Shown: positions 44,615 to 52,834 of the stretch, piece after piece | How positions within the stretch are numbered: position 1 is the first letter of the stretch | How the letters are laid out: every line of letters begins with the position of its first letter | DNA from: JAJFUE01 sp041687335 | Lineage (GTDB): Bacteria; Sumerlaeota; Sumerlaeia; MVZB01 | Direction of reading: 5' to 3' | DNA length: 64,000 nt | Assembly (NCBI GenBank): GCA_041687335.1 | Contig: JAWLCE010000020.1 | Span: forward strand, 1-64,000 | Translations under genes and position numbers: made by a program | The notes under the pieces: generated by a model | What the model was told of the DNA's origin: nothing | Database searches by the model: none | The model's input: the letters and a program-made list of their open reading frames with translations, nothing else

Positions 44615-46849
44615 ATGCAAACCCTATACACCACGCTCGGCCACTGGATAGGACCGCTGCTGATGCCGCAGGCGCTGGCCTGGCTGCTGGCGCTGGCGGC
44701 GCTGGGCTGGGCGGCCTGGCCGCTGGCGCGGCGACTATTCGGCGACGGTCCGGCCGCGTGGGCAGCCGCGCGCCCGCTGGGCCTGATGCTCCTGGTCTGG
44801 ATCGCATGGTGGATCGTCCAGCTGAGCCTGAACATCATCCCGTGGTCGGGGGCGGTGCTTTACGGGGTGCTGGTGCCGGCGCTGGCGCTGTCGGCGCTGT
44901 GGCGGATGAAGCGGACGGGGGGGCGGCCGCGCCGGAGCGAGCGCGCGCGGCGGGCGATCTGGATCAGCGAGGCAATTTTCATCGCAACCTTCGCGCTGGC
45001 CCTGCACCTGCGCATCGCCGGCGGAGACATTGTCGGCCAGGAAAAATTCATGGACCTGGCCTTCCTCGGCACGCTGATCGAGTCGCCGGAGCTACCCCCG
45101 CCCGATCCGTGGGTGCATGCCGGGACGATCAACTACTACTATGGCGGCTACCTGCTGATGAGCGCGATGGCGCGGCTGAGCGGCGCGAGCCCGGAGACGG
45201 CCTATCAACTGGCGCTGGCGCTGGTCTTTGCGCTGGGGGCGCAGCTTGCGTTTGTCATCGGCTGGGAGCTGTGCCGCAGCGTGCGCTGGGGGCTGCTTGC
45301 CGTGGCGGCGGTCATGCTGGCGGGCAACCTGGCGCCGCCGGCGGCGCGGCTGATGGGAGCCGAGTGGACGGAGCTGTCGGCGGCCCGATTTAACTGGGAT
45401 CGATATTTCTGGCCGCCCTCGCGGGTGATCATCGATCGTCCGGCCGAGGGTCCGGGCGGCGAGCTGATCACCGAGTTCCCCTTCTTTTCGTTCATGGTAG
45501 GCGACCTGCACCCGCACATCATGGCGCTGCCGTTCGTGCTTCTGCTGCTGATGATGTTCGCGCGCGGCTGGCGGATGAGGAAAAGGCGCATGGGGGGAGG
45601 CTGGCGGATCGTGACAACCGGCTGGATGCTCGGCTGGCTGGCGTTCATCAACGGCTTCGATTTCATCACGATGGCGGGGCTGAGCTTTTTGCTGATCATC
45701 GTGCTGGAGCCGGTCCGGAAGCGGGGGTTGATGGGATCAATGGCGGCAGTGGGGCGGGCCGGGCTGCGCTGGGGGGGCGTGATGGCCATCGCGGGGGCGG
45801 CCTTCCTGCCGTTTCATCTTTCGTATGAGGCGCCGATTGCATGGCCGCCGGTGGGGCTGAGTGATTTCAGGACGGGGGTGGGGTCCTTCCTGGCGGTCTG
45901 GGGGGCGCAACTGGCGGCGGCGATGTTGCTGGTCGGCTGGGGCCTCAGCCGGATGCGTCGGAGCGTCACCGCCGGGGCACTGGTCGTGCTGCTGGCGCTG
46001 GCGCCGGCGGCGGCACTGGCCACGCTGGGCTGGACGTCGGCCGCGCTGGCGGCGCTGCTGTCGGGCGGAGCGCTGGCGGCGCTGATGGCGGGGCGCCTGG
46101 GGCGCGGCGAGCGGCTCGCGCTGGCGCTGGTCTTTTTTGCCGGCCTGATTTTCGTCGGTTGCGAGTTCATTTACCTGCGCGACCAATACGGGCACGCGCT
46201 GCAGCGCATGAACACGGTCTTCAAATTCTATTATCCATGCTGGCTGCTGCTCGGGCTGGCGCTGCCGGTGGCGTGGCGTCGCGCGGCGCGGATCGGGAAC
46301 CGGCCACGACGCGCTGTGCTGCTGGCGCTGGTCGCGTTGCCGCTGCTGGCGGCGATGGAGTACCCCGCCGTGCTGGGCTGGCACCGGCTCGGACCGGCCG
46401 CCGGTTCGCGGGCGAACGTCCTGGACGGGCTGGGCTGGCTGCGGCGCGAACATCCGGGGGACTGGGCCGCGATCGAGTGGCTGCGCGGGCATGGGCGCCC
46501 GGGCCAGGTCGTGCTCGAGGCGGTCGGCGGGCCTTACACGCATCACGCAAGGATCGCCACGCACACGCCGCTGCGGGCGGTGCTTGGCTGGCCGAACCAT
46601 CAGCACGTCTGGCGCGGCCAATGGCCGGCGCAGGCCGAGGCCGACACACGCGAGATATTCGGCGCCGGCTCAATGGAGGCGATCCTGCCGCTGTTGGAAA
46701 AATACCGGGTCGATTATGTTTACGTCGGGCGGCTGGAGCGTGAGATGTATCCAGCCGAGGGGCTGGCCAAGTTCGAGGCCGGGCTGCCTGCCGTCTACGT
46801 TGATGCGGAACATCGCACCGTCATTTATCAGGCAGGGCGAACGAGATGA
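44615..46849 (+). CDS. DUF2298 (YYY) membrane protein
   Basis: A 744-residue multispan membrane protein of the DUF2298 family. The signatures are QEKFMDLAFLGTLIESPELPP (from 142), TINYYYGGYLL (171-181) and ITEFPFFSFMVGDLHPHIMALPF (285-307). The C-terminus is a soluble domain ending VDYVYVGRLEREMYPAEGLAKFEAG. These proteins are thought to be membrane glycosyltransferases or partners of Agl23 in Chloroflexota and archaea. It directly follows the Agl23-NHL gene, and its C-terminal domain is homologous in sequence to that of the big fusion protein on the other strand. Confidence 0.92.
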   Translation: MQTLYTTLGHWIGPLLMPQALAWLLALAALGWAAWPLARRLFGDGPAAWAAARPLGLMLLVWIAWWIVQLSLNIIPWSGAVLYGVLVPALALSALWRMKRTGGRPRRSERARRAIWISEAIFIATFALALHLRIAGGDIVGQEKFMDLAFLGTLIESPELPPPDPWVHAGTINYYYGGYLLMSAMARLSGASPETAYQLALALVFALGAQLAFVIGWELCRSVRWGLLAVAAVMLAGNLAPPAARLMGAEWTELSAARFNWDRYFWPPSRVIIDRPAEGPGGELITEFPFFSFMVGDLHPHIMALPFVLLLLMMFARGWRMRKRRMGGGWRIVTTGWMLGWLAFINGFDFITMAGLSFLLIIVLEPVRKRGLMGSMAAVGRAGLRWGGVMAIAGAAFLPFHLSYEAPIAWPPVGLSDFRTGVGSFLAVWGAQLAAAMLLVGWGLSRMRRSVTAGALVVLLALAPAAALATLGWTSAALAALLSGGALAALMAGRLGRGERLALALVFFAGLIFVGCEFIYLRDQYGHALQRMNTVFKFYYPCWLLLGLALPVAWRRAARIGNRPRRAVLLALVALPLLAAMEYPAVLGWHRLGPAAGSRANVLDGLGWLRREHPGDWAAIEWLRGHGRPGQVVLEAVGGPYTHHARIATHTPLRAVLGWPNHQHVWRGQWPAQAEADTREIFGAGSMEAILPLLEKYRVDYVYVGRLEREMYPAEGLAKFEAGLPAVYVDAEHRTVIYQAGRTR

Positions 46850-46862
46850 AAATGAAATTGAG

Positions 46863-49800
46863 TCATGGGTTGTGGGTTATGGGTTGAGGGTTGGGTTGAT
46901 CGGTCAGCTCGTAGATCGTGACGCCGGGGTTGGCATAGGCGCGGCGCCAGCAGATCCCCTCGGCCTGCTCGAACTTGCGAAGGCCGGCGGCGTCGTAGCA
47001 GGCGGCTTCCAGTTCCCCGACGATGACGTAGCGGGCGCCGTGGCGCAGCAGGATCGAGCGCGCCTCCCAGGGATCCTCGGTCTCATAGATCCGGGCGAGC
47101 TCGGCGATGCGGCGTTCGACGCCGCTGTCGGGCAGCACGGCACGCTGCTGGCGCTGGTGCCAGTCCCAGCCGACGATCGAGGGCAGGCCGGTATGGTTTG
47201 AAAAACGGTTGCCCCAGCCATAGAGCACCGGCCAGGTGTTGGCCTCGGCGATGACCGGCATGCCGCGCGCCGTCCGTCGCAGCCAGTCGATGGCCTCGGC
47301 ATCCCATTTTGTTTGGATGAGTCGCCCATTGTGATTGAGCGTCGCGTTGGCCATCCAGGCCTCGCCGTCGAGCGTGGGCGGCGCGGTCGGCGCGGGGCGC
47401 AGGCGCAGGCGGGCGGTGGTGGCCGTCAGTGGATAAAGCAGCGAGGCGGCGATGACGGCGATCAGCATCGCCCGCCAGGCGAAGTTCAGGGCGCGGGGTC
47501 CACGCGGCCCATGCGCCACAGCAGCCCCCACGCCGATGGCCAGCAGCACCCATGACTGGAAATAGAATTTAAAGACGGTGTTCATGCGGGCGATGTCGCC
47601 TTGCAGCACGACCAGCTCGACGGCCAGTTGCAAGGCCAGGGCGATCGCGACGAGGAGCAGCCCAAGCCGCCAGCCGATGGAGCGGGGGCGCGCCAGCAGC
47701 GCCAGCCCGACGGCGGCCAGCAGGGCCAGCACCAAGGCGGCGGTCGCCAGACCAAAGGCAGCCAGCGCGCCGGCGGCCAGGGCTGCCATTGCCGCGATTG
47801 GCCAGGCGTGGCGCGGCCGGCGCCGCCATAAAGTCGCGCACGCGGCGGCCAGCGCCGGCAGCAGCATCGCGCCAAAGACGAGCAGATACTCGGCCGGCGG
47901 GGTGCGCGAGCCCGCCCACCACTCGATCGAGGTGTAGCCCTTGCCGTAGGTCTCGCGGAAGGGCAGGAAGGCGAGGACGCCCAGGCCGATGATCAGGCCC
48001 GCGGCGAGCGCTGCGCGCAGGGCGCGCTCGGGCGGGGGGCGGCGGCGGTGACGCAGCCAGAGGCCGCCGAGCAACAGGGCTGAATATATCGGATAGTCCC
48101 AGGCATTGGCCGGCCACAGGGACCCCAGCGCCAGCGCCAGCAGCAGGCCCAGGCCCATGGTCGCGGGGCGGTCGCGGCGCGCGCGGGCCGCCAGCTCGAT
48201 CACAAGTCCAAGCACGAGAAGGGCCAGCGGGAGCGCCAGCGCGTGCGGGTGCAGGTCGGCGAAGAGGTAGGTGAAGAAGGGGAATTCGGTGATCGGGCCG
48301 GCTTCGGTGGGCGGATGGCTGATGGCGCGCGTGGCGTCCCAGAACCAGGCCTCGGGGCGGCCGGGGCTCGACCACTGGGCCCACAGCACGCGCCACTGGA
48401 CGAGATTCCCGGCCAGCGCCGCCAGCAGGATCGCCAGCAGGGCGCCGCCGATGGCGCGGCGGCCGATGCCTGCCCCGGCTCGCCGCGTGACGCCGAGCGC
48501 GGCGCTGAAGCCGGCGGCCACGACCATCGCCCACAACGTGGCGATCGACAAATTGTAGCCCACGGCCGGCGTCACGCCCGTCAACCCGATCGCCGCCGCC
48601 ACAGGGACGTAGCCGAAATAGTAATAGTTGATGATGCTGCCGGCGAACCAGGGGTTGTGCGGCGGGAATCCCGCGCTGCGCACGGTCGCGTTCAGGTAGG
48701 CAAGGTCCATCGGCTTTTCGCCGCCCAGCTGCGGATGCCAGAGATCGGGATTGAGCCAGCGCACGAGCAGCATCGCGGCGAAGGCGGCCCAGAAGAGCGC
48801 CTCGCCGATAAGAAGCGGCTTCCAGCGGCGGCGGAGGAAGCGGCCGATCGCGCGAGCCTGGATGCCTGCGAGCAGCGCGCCGCCCGCCAGCCAGGCCGCC
48901 GCGAGAGCGAGAAGGGTTGCGCGGTCGAATGGGAGAAAGTCGAGGCTCACCGCCAGCCAGGCCGCCCACGCGACCACCAGCCAGCCCGCCGGGCGGGCCA
49001 GCCCCCAGCCGCGATCGGGCAGCCAGCCGGTGACGGCAAACAGGTAAGGCCAGCCGGCGATACCCAACAGCGCAAGCAGGCTGATCCAGACCAGCACCGG
49101 ATGGCGGCGGGCGAAGCCGTCGGCGGGGAAGAGCTCGTCCCAGGTTGGCAGGGCGGACTCGCAGGCGCGGCGCTCCGGGCTCAGCCAAAGGCCATTGGGG
49201 GCGCGGGTCGCCTGGCGCGGCGTCAGTTGCTGGATACGCTCCCAGGCCACGTCGCCGAGCAAGGCGCGCGCGCGGGCGATATCGAAGGCCGGGGTCTTGC
49301 GGAAGATGCGCACGCGCGGGTGATCATAGACGGTGAAGGCTTCCTCGGCGGACTGGTCGGGGAACGACAGGCGGCCGAGCCCGGGGTAGGATGTGAACTC
49401 GGCGGCCGGCTCAAAGCCCAGCTCACCCGAAAAGAGGGCCTCGTAATAGCGCAGGGTCATCGGGTAGCGCATCGGCAGCCGCGCAATGGAATCGCTGAGC
49501 CGATTGCTGCTCAGCACGATCACGTCGGCCTGGTCGAGCCAATCGAGGGCCTGCTCGAGTTTTTCGGGCGTGTCCTCGCCATACCACTGCATCTCGACCG
49601 CGTTGTAGCGGCCGCCGAAGGGGTCCTGTCCGTCCACGCGCAAGGGCAGCGAGTCGTCCCAATGTTCGTTGGCGATCGCGGCGCCCTCGGGGATGTTTTG
49701 GAGCAGCCAACGGCTGGCACTGACGCGGCTGTGCGGCTCGCGGTAGATGCGCGTGAAGGCGACGGCCCACAGCAGGCTGCCGCCTGCGACCGCGATGATC

Positions 49801-51227
49801 AATGTGGCCGCAGCCAACCGCCGCGCGCGCTGGCGGCGGGTGGCGTCCCACAACGCCACGAGCCCCCACGCCGCGAGCACGACGAGCGCCGGGTAGATCG
49901 GCAACTGATAGCGCATCGCCTTGACCCACTGGCCGCCCTGCCAGGCGAACTGGATCAGCACCCAGCAGACGGGGATGAGGTGGGCCGCCCGCCCGCGCCG
50001 CAGCCAGGCCCAGGCCGCGCCGAGCCAGCCGGCCCAAGCGGCCAGACCCAGCAGCGGGCCCATCCCCCACAGCACCATGTTTTTCCACGGAAACCAGAAC
50101 GGGGTTCGGTCGGTCCACTGGTGGCCGGGGGGGAAATCGACCGCGCCGCTGGCGAGACGGCTCGCCTCGGCGAGGTTGTTCAGCCAGCGGCCAGCGGGCG
50201 CGATCCAGCCGGCGAAGGCATCGGGCGCCGCGAGGCGGAAGACGAGGGCCGAGGCCAGGCCGCAGGCGACGAGCTTGCCGAAGGATGAGAGCCAGGCGTA
50301 AGGATCGCCCCGGCGCCGCCCAAGCGCGCCGCGCCAGAGCGCCACGGCGACGGCCAGCGGCACGAAGCCGGCGACCGAGAGCTTGCCGGCCATGGCGAGA
50401 CCGAACAGCGCGCCGGCAGCGGCATAGTCGCGCGTCCGGCCGCGCCGCTGGGCCTGGACCAACATCACGAGGGCGGCGGTGATCCAGAACGTGGCCCAGG
50501 AATCGGTGACGAAGAAATGGGCATGCTGGATCGGCAGCACGGCGAGGGCCATCAGCACGGCCGCCAGCAGCGCCGTCCGCTCGTCGCGATAAAGCGCGCG
50601 GGCCAGCAGGAAAACCATGACGATGAGCAAGGTCTCGAGCACGCCGCTGGCGCGCCGGCCGGTCAGGTGGATCCGGTCGTAGCCGTCGGTGCCGCTCAGA
50701 CGGCCGACCAGCTTGACCGCCGCCACCGGCGCCACGCCGTAGACGAAAAATCCGTGGCCGCGATTGCGCGGGTTGAGCGGCGACGCCGACTCGTCGAAAT
50801 ACTCAGACAGGTTTGATGGCCAATCGAGGCCCTCGGCGACCATCGTCAGGAAACGCTCGTCGGGATGGAGGTGCTGGCCCTCATCCCAGTCGGTGCCGGC
50901 CAGCCGCAGCCAGCCGCCCAGGGCGACGGCACCGATCAGGACCAGCGCCAGCACGGGCCGGGGCAGCCGGAGGGTTTCATCATGCCAGCCGTGCGGAGGG
51001 GCAGCGGGCAGTCGCAGGGCGGTGGCGGGCTTTTTGGGTTCGCCGAGCAGCAGGGCGGCCGCTGCCAGCGCCGACGCGCCATAGGCCCCAAGGAGGAACC
51101 CAAAGCCGCCATCCCATGGCCTTGCCAGCCCAAGCATAGTGACCGCAGCCGCCGTTGCCGTCAGCGCGAACGCCAACTGGAACCCTGGCCGGCGAGGCGA
51201 CCATCGATCGGGAGCGCAGCGGCTCAT
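46863..51227 (-). CDS. GT39/ArnT-like and DUF2298 fusion protein, 1454 aa
   Basis: A fusion of two membrane glycosyltransferase-type modules. The N-terminal half (about 1-660) looks like an ArnT/PMT-type GT-C enzyme with HLHPDERFL in the first loop (about 122-130). The C-terminal half (about 735-1454) is a complete DUF2298 with EKPMDLAYLNATVRSAGFPP (from about 836), SIINYYYFGY, and ITEFPFFTYLFADLHPHALA (about 979). The last dozen codons lie inside a GGGTT-rich short repeat. Last gene of its operon (GT4-methyltransferase, ArnT-like, fusion), starting with a four-base overlap. Confidence 0.9.
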   Translation of the reverse strand: MSRCAPDRWSPRRPGFQLAFALTATAAAVTMLGLARPWDGGFGFLLGAYGASALAAAALLLGEPKKPATALRLPAAPPHGWHDETLRLPRPVLALVLIGAVALGGWLRLAGTDWDEGQHLHPDERFLTMVAEGLDWPSNLSEYFDESASPLNPRNRGHGFFVYGVAPVAAVKLVGRLSGTDGYDRIHLTGRRASGVLETLLIVMVFLLARALYRDERTALLAAVLMALAVLPIQHAHFFVTDSWATFWITAALVMLVQAQRRGRTRDYAAAGALFGLAMAGKLSVAGFVPLAVAVALWRGALGRRRGDPYAWLSSFGKLVACGLASALVFRLAAPDAFAGWIAPAGRWLNNLAEASRLASGAVDFPPGHQWTDRTPFWFPWKNMVLWGMGPLLGLAAWAGWLGAAWAWLRRGRAAHLIPVCWVLIQFAWQGGQWVKAMRYQLPIYPALVVLAAWGLVALWDATRRQRARRLAAATLIIAVAGGSLLWAVAFTRIYREPHSRVSASRWLLQNIPEGAAIANEHWDDSLPLRVDGQDPFGGRYNAVEMQWYGEDTPEKLEQALDWLDQADVIVLSSNRLSDSIARLPMRYPMTLRYYEALFSGELGFEPAAEFTSYPGLGRLSFPDQSAEEAFTVYDHPRVRIFRKTPAFDIARARALLGDVAWERIQQLTPRQATRAPNGLWLSPERRACESALPTWDELFPADGFARRHPVLVWISLLALLGIAGWPYLFAVTGWLPDRGWGLARPAGWLVVAWAAWLAVSLDFLPFDRATLLALAAAWLAGGALLAGIQARAIGRFLRRRWKPLLIGEALFWAAFAAMLLVRWLNPDLWHPQLGGEKPMDLAYLNATVRSAGFPPHNPWFAGSIINYYYFGYVPVAAAIGLTGVTPAVGYNLSIATLWAMVVAAGFSAALGVTRRAGAGIGRRAIGGALLAILLAALAGNLVQWRVLWAQWSSPGRPEAWFWDATRAISHPPTEAGPITEFPFFTYLFADLHPHALALPLALLVLGLVIELAARARRDRPATMGLGLLLALALGSLWPANAWDYPIYSALLLGGLWLRHRRRPPPERALRAALAAGLIIGLGVLAFLPFRETYGKGYTSIEWWAGSRTPPAEYLLVFGAMLLPALAAACATLWRRRPRHAWPIAAMAALAAGALAAFGLATAALVLALLAAVGLALLARPRSIGWRLGLLLVAIALALQLAVELVVLQGDIARMNTVFKFYFQSWVLLAIGVGAAVAHGPRGPRALNFAWRAMLIAVIAASLLYPLTATTARLRLRPAPTAPPTLDGEAWMANATLNHNGRLIQTKWDAEAIDWLRRTARGMPVIAEANTWPVLYGWGNRFSNHTGLPSIVGWDWHQRQQRAVLPDSGVERRIAELARIYETEDPWEARSILLRHGARYVIVGELEAACYDAAGLRKFEQAEGICWRRAYANPGVTIYELTDQPNPQPITHNP
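46865..46895. repeat. GGGTT-type short tandem repeat overlapping a gene end
   Basis: Degenerate repeats of a GGGTTRTG/GGGTTGA word on the plus strand fill this stretch, which lies in the 14-base gap region of two converging operons and encodes the last residues (DQPNPQPITHNP) of the minus-strand fusion protein. Confidence 0.7.
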
Positions 51228-52834
51228 GGCCCGCTCCCCTCGCCGCCGTCGATGTCCGGCGCGACCTCATAGAGCACCGCCAGCACGCGCCCGCCCGATG
51301 CGTCGAAGATCTGGCGGCCAGTGCCGCCGGGCCAGCGGGCGTGGACGTAACGAAGCTCGGCCGAGCGCTCCGGTAGAAAGACGAACATGGCCCCGGCGCC
51401 GCAATCGAACCGATCCGCTTCGGCGATGGTCCCGAGCGGCTCAAGCACGTCATGGATGATTCTCTGGTCGGTCAGGTATTGCAACGTCGGGAAGTCGCCA
51501 TACATCGCCGGGGCGCCGAGGAAATAGATCGGCATCTCACCGGGCAGGTCGCGCAGCAGCGGCGCGATAGCGACCGAGACCCCGGCGTGCGGCCCGCCGT
51601 AGTCGCCCTTGAGCTGAAAGTCACGGTTATAGGCGTTCAAGCTCCAGGCGGCGAAGAGCGCCGCCGCGACGATCGGCAGAGCGCGCGCCGGGAAGGCGGG
51701 CCAGGCGCGGCGGGCCGCCCGGCCAATCTGGATCAGGGCCTGCGCGATGAAGAAGCAGGCGGGCACGCTCAGCGTGACCAGCCGGTTCGCCTGCGGCGGC
51801 GGCACGATCAGGAAGGCCCCCGCCGCCAGCCCGCCCCACCACCAGACCGCCAGCGGCACAAGTCGCCAGCCGCGCCGACGGACGCAGCCGAAGGTCGTCC
51901 ACGCCAGGCCCACCAACATCAACGCGCCGAAGATGGGCTCGAGCAGCGGTTGCCCCAGCCCGTAATTGGAATGCAGGTCCGGCAGGACGTGAAATGAGCC
52001 GAGCGCCAGCCCGGCCTGCTCGAGGAGCAGGCCGACCACCGTGCCGCGGCCCGCGGCGACCTCACGTTCGAGCCAGCCGCTGTGAAATACGCCGAGCTGG
52101 TTGAGACGGGCCATGAAGTCATCGGGCCGGCGCAGCGCCAGTTGCAGCATCGGCGCGGCGACGAGGATGAAGCCGCCGAGGGCCGCCGCGGCCCCGATCG
52201 CCAACCGGTGTCGCCGGCGCCGGCGGGCCATGCAGAACCAGACCAGCAGCGTCAGCGCCAGGATCGCCGCCAGCAGGCGGGCCCCCTGATAGCCGTAAAA
52301 GCCAAGTCCGGCGGCACCGCCTGCCAGCGCCATCAGGCCGGGCCGCCCACGCCGGGCACCGGTCAGCAGCAGCGCCACCATCGCCGCGCCCAGCAGAGGA
52401 TCGAGGATATTATTGAGCGCGATGCGCGAAAAATGGATGTGCAAGTGGAAGGTGGCCACAAGGACCGCCGTCAGCCATCCCGCCCGGCGGCCGGCCGCCA
52501 GCGTGGCCATCCAGCCGGCCGCCAGCACCCCGGCCGCGCCGGCCAGGGCCGAGGGCCAGCGCAGCGCCCAGACGCTCTCGCCGAAGAGGCGCACGCCGAT
52601 CGATTGATAGATGAAGCTCGCGGTGGGATGCGAGAACCAGCCGAAGTCGAAAGGGCTTGGCATCTGCCCCGCAAGGTGGCGCCGGACCTCGAGCCCGAAG
52701 GCGGCCTCGTCGCCGCTGAGGAGGCGCGGCAACTCCTCCAGCCGCCAAATCCGCAGGGCCAGGGCCGCCGCCGCAATGGCCAGCAGCAGCGCGGCGTGAG
52801 ACCACGCCCCGCGGAGATGACGGGGCTCGTTCAT
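51224..52834 (-). CDS. ArnT/PMT-type GT-C glycosyltransferase
   Basis: A 536-residue membrane protein with about eleven hydrophobic segments. It opens with RIWRLEELPRLLSGDEAAFGLEVRRHL, where the DE pair marks the acidic first loop of GT39/ArnT enzymes. FFSHPTASFIYQSIGVRLFG-like segments follow (DFGWFSHPTASFIYQSIGV), and a soluble C-terminal domain comes after about residue 400. It would move a sugar from a polyprenol phosphate to an acceptor outside the membrane. The start overlaps the stop of the GT4-methyltransferase gene by four bases, and its own stop overlaps the fusion gene's start. Confidence 0.88.
   Translation of the reverse strand: MNEPRHLRGAWSHAALLLAIAAAALALRIWRLEELPRLLSGDEAAFGLEVRRHLAGQMPSPFDFGWFSHPTASFIYQSIGVRLFGESVWALRWPSALAGAAGVLAAGWMATLAAGRRAGWLTAVLVATFHLHIHFSRIALNNILDPLLGAAMVALLLTGARRGRPGLMALAGGAAGLGFYGYQGARLLAAILALTLLVWFCMARRRRRHRLAIGAAAALGGFILVAAPMLQLALRRPDDFMARLNQLGVFHSGWLEREVAAGRGTVVGLLLEQAGLALGSFHVLPDLHSNYGLGQPLLEPIFGALMLVGLAWTTFGCVRRRGWRLVPLAVWWWGGLAAGAFLIVPPPQANRLVTLSVPACFFIAQALIQIGRAARRAWPAFPARALPIVAAALFAAWSLNAYNRDFQLKGDYGGPHAGVSVAIAPLLRDLPGEMPIYFLGAPAMYGDFPTLQYLTDQRIIHDVLEPLGTIAEADRFDCGAGAMFVFLPERSAELRYVHARWPGGTGRQIFDASGGRVLAVLYEVAPDIDGGEGSGP

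Noticed and set aside
47569..49188. 539-residue ORF on the minus strand
   Set aside because: Shadow of the DUF2298 half of the fusion protein in another frame, with Arg/Ala/Gly/Pro-rich composition.
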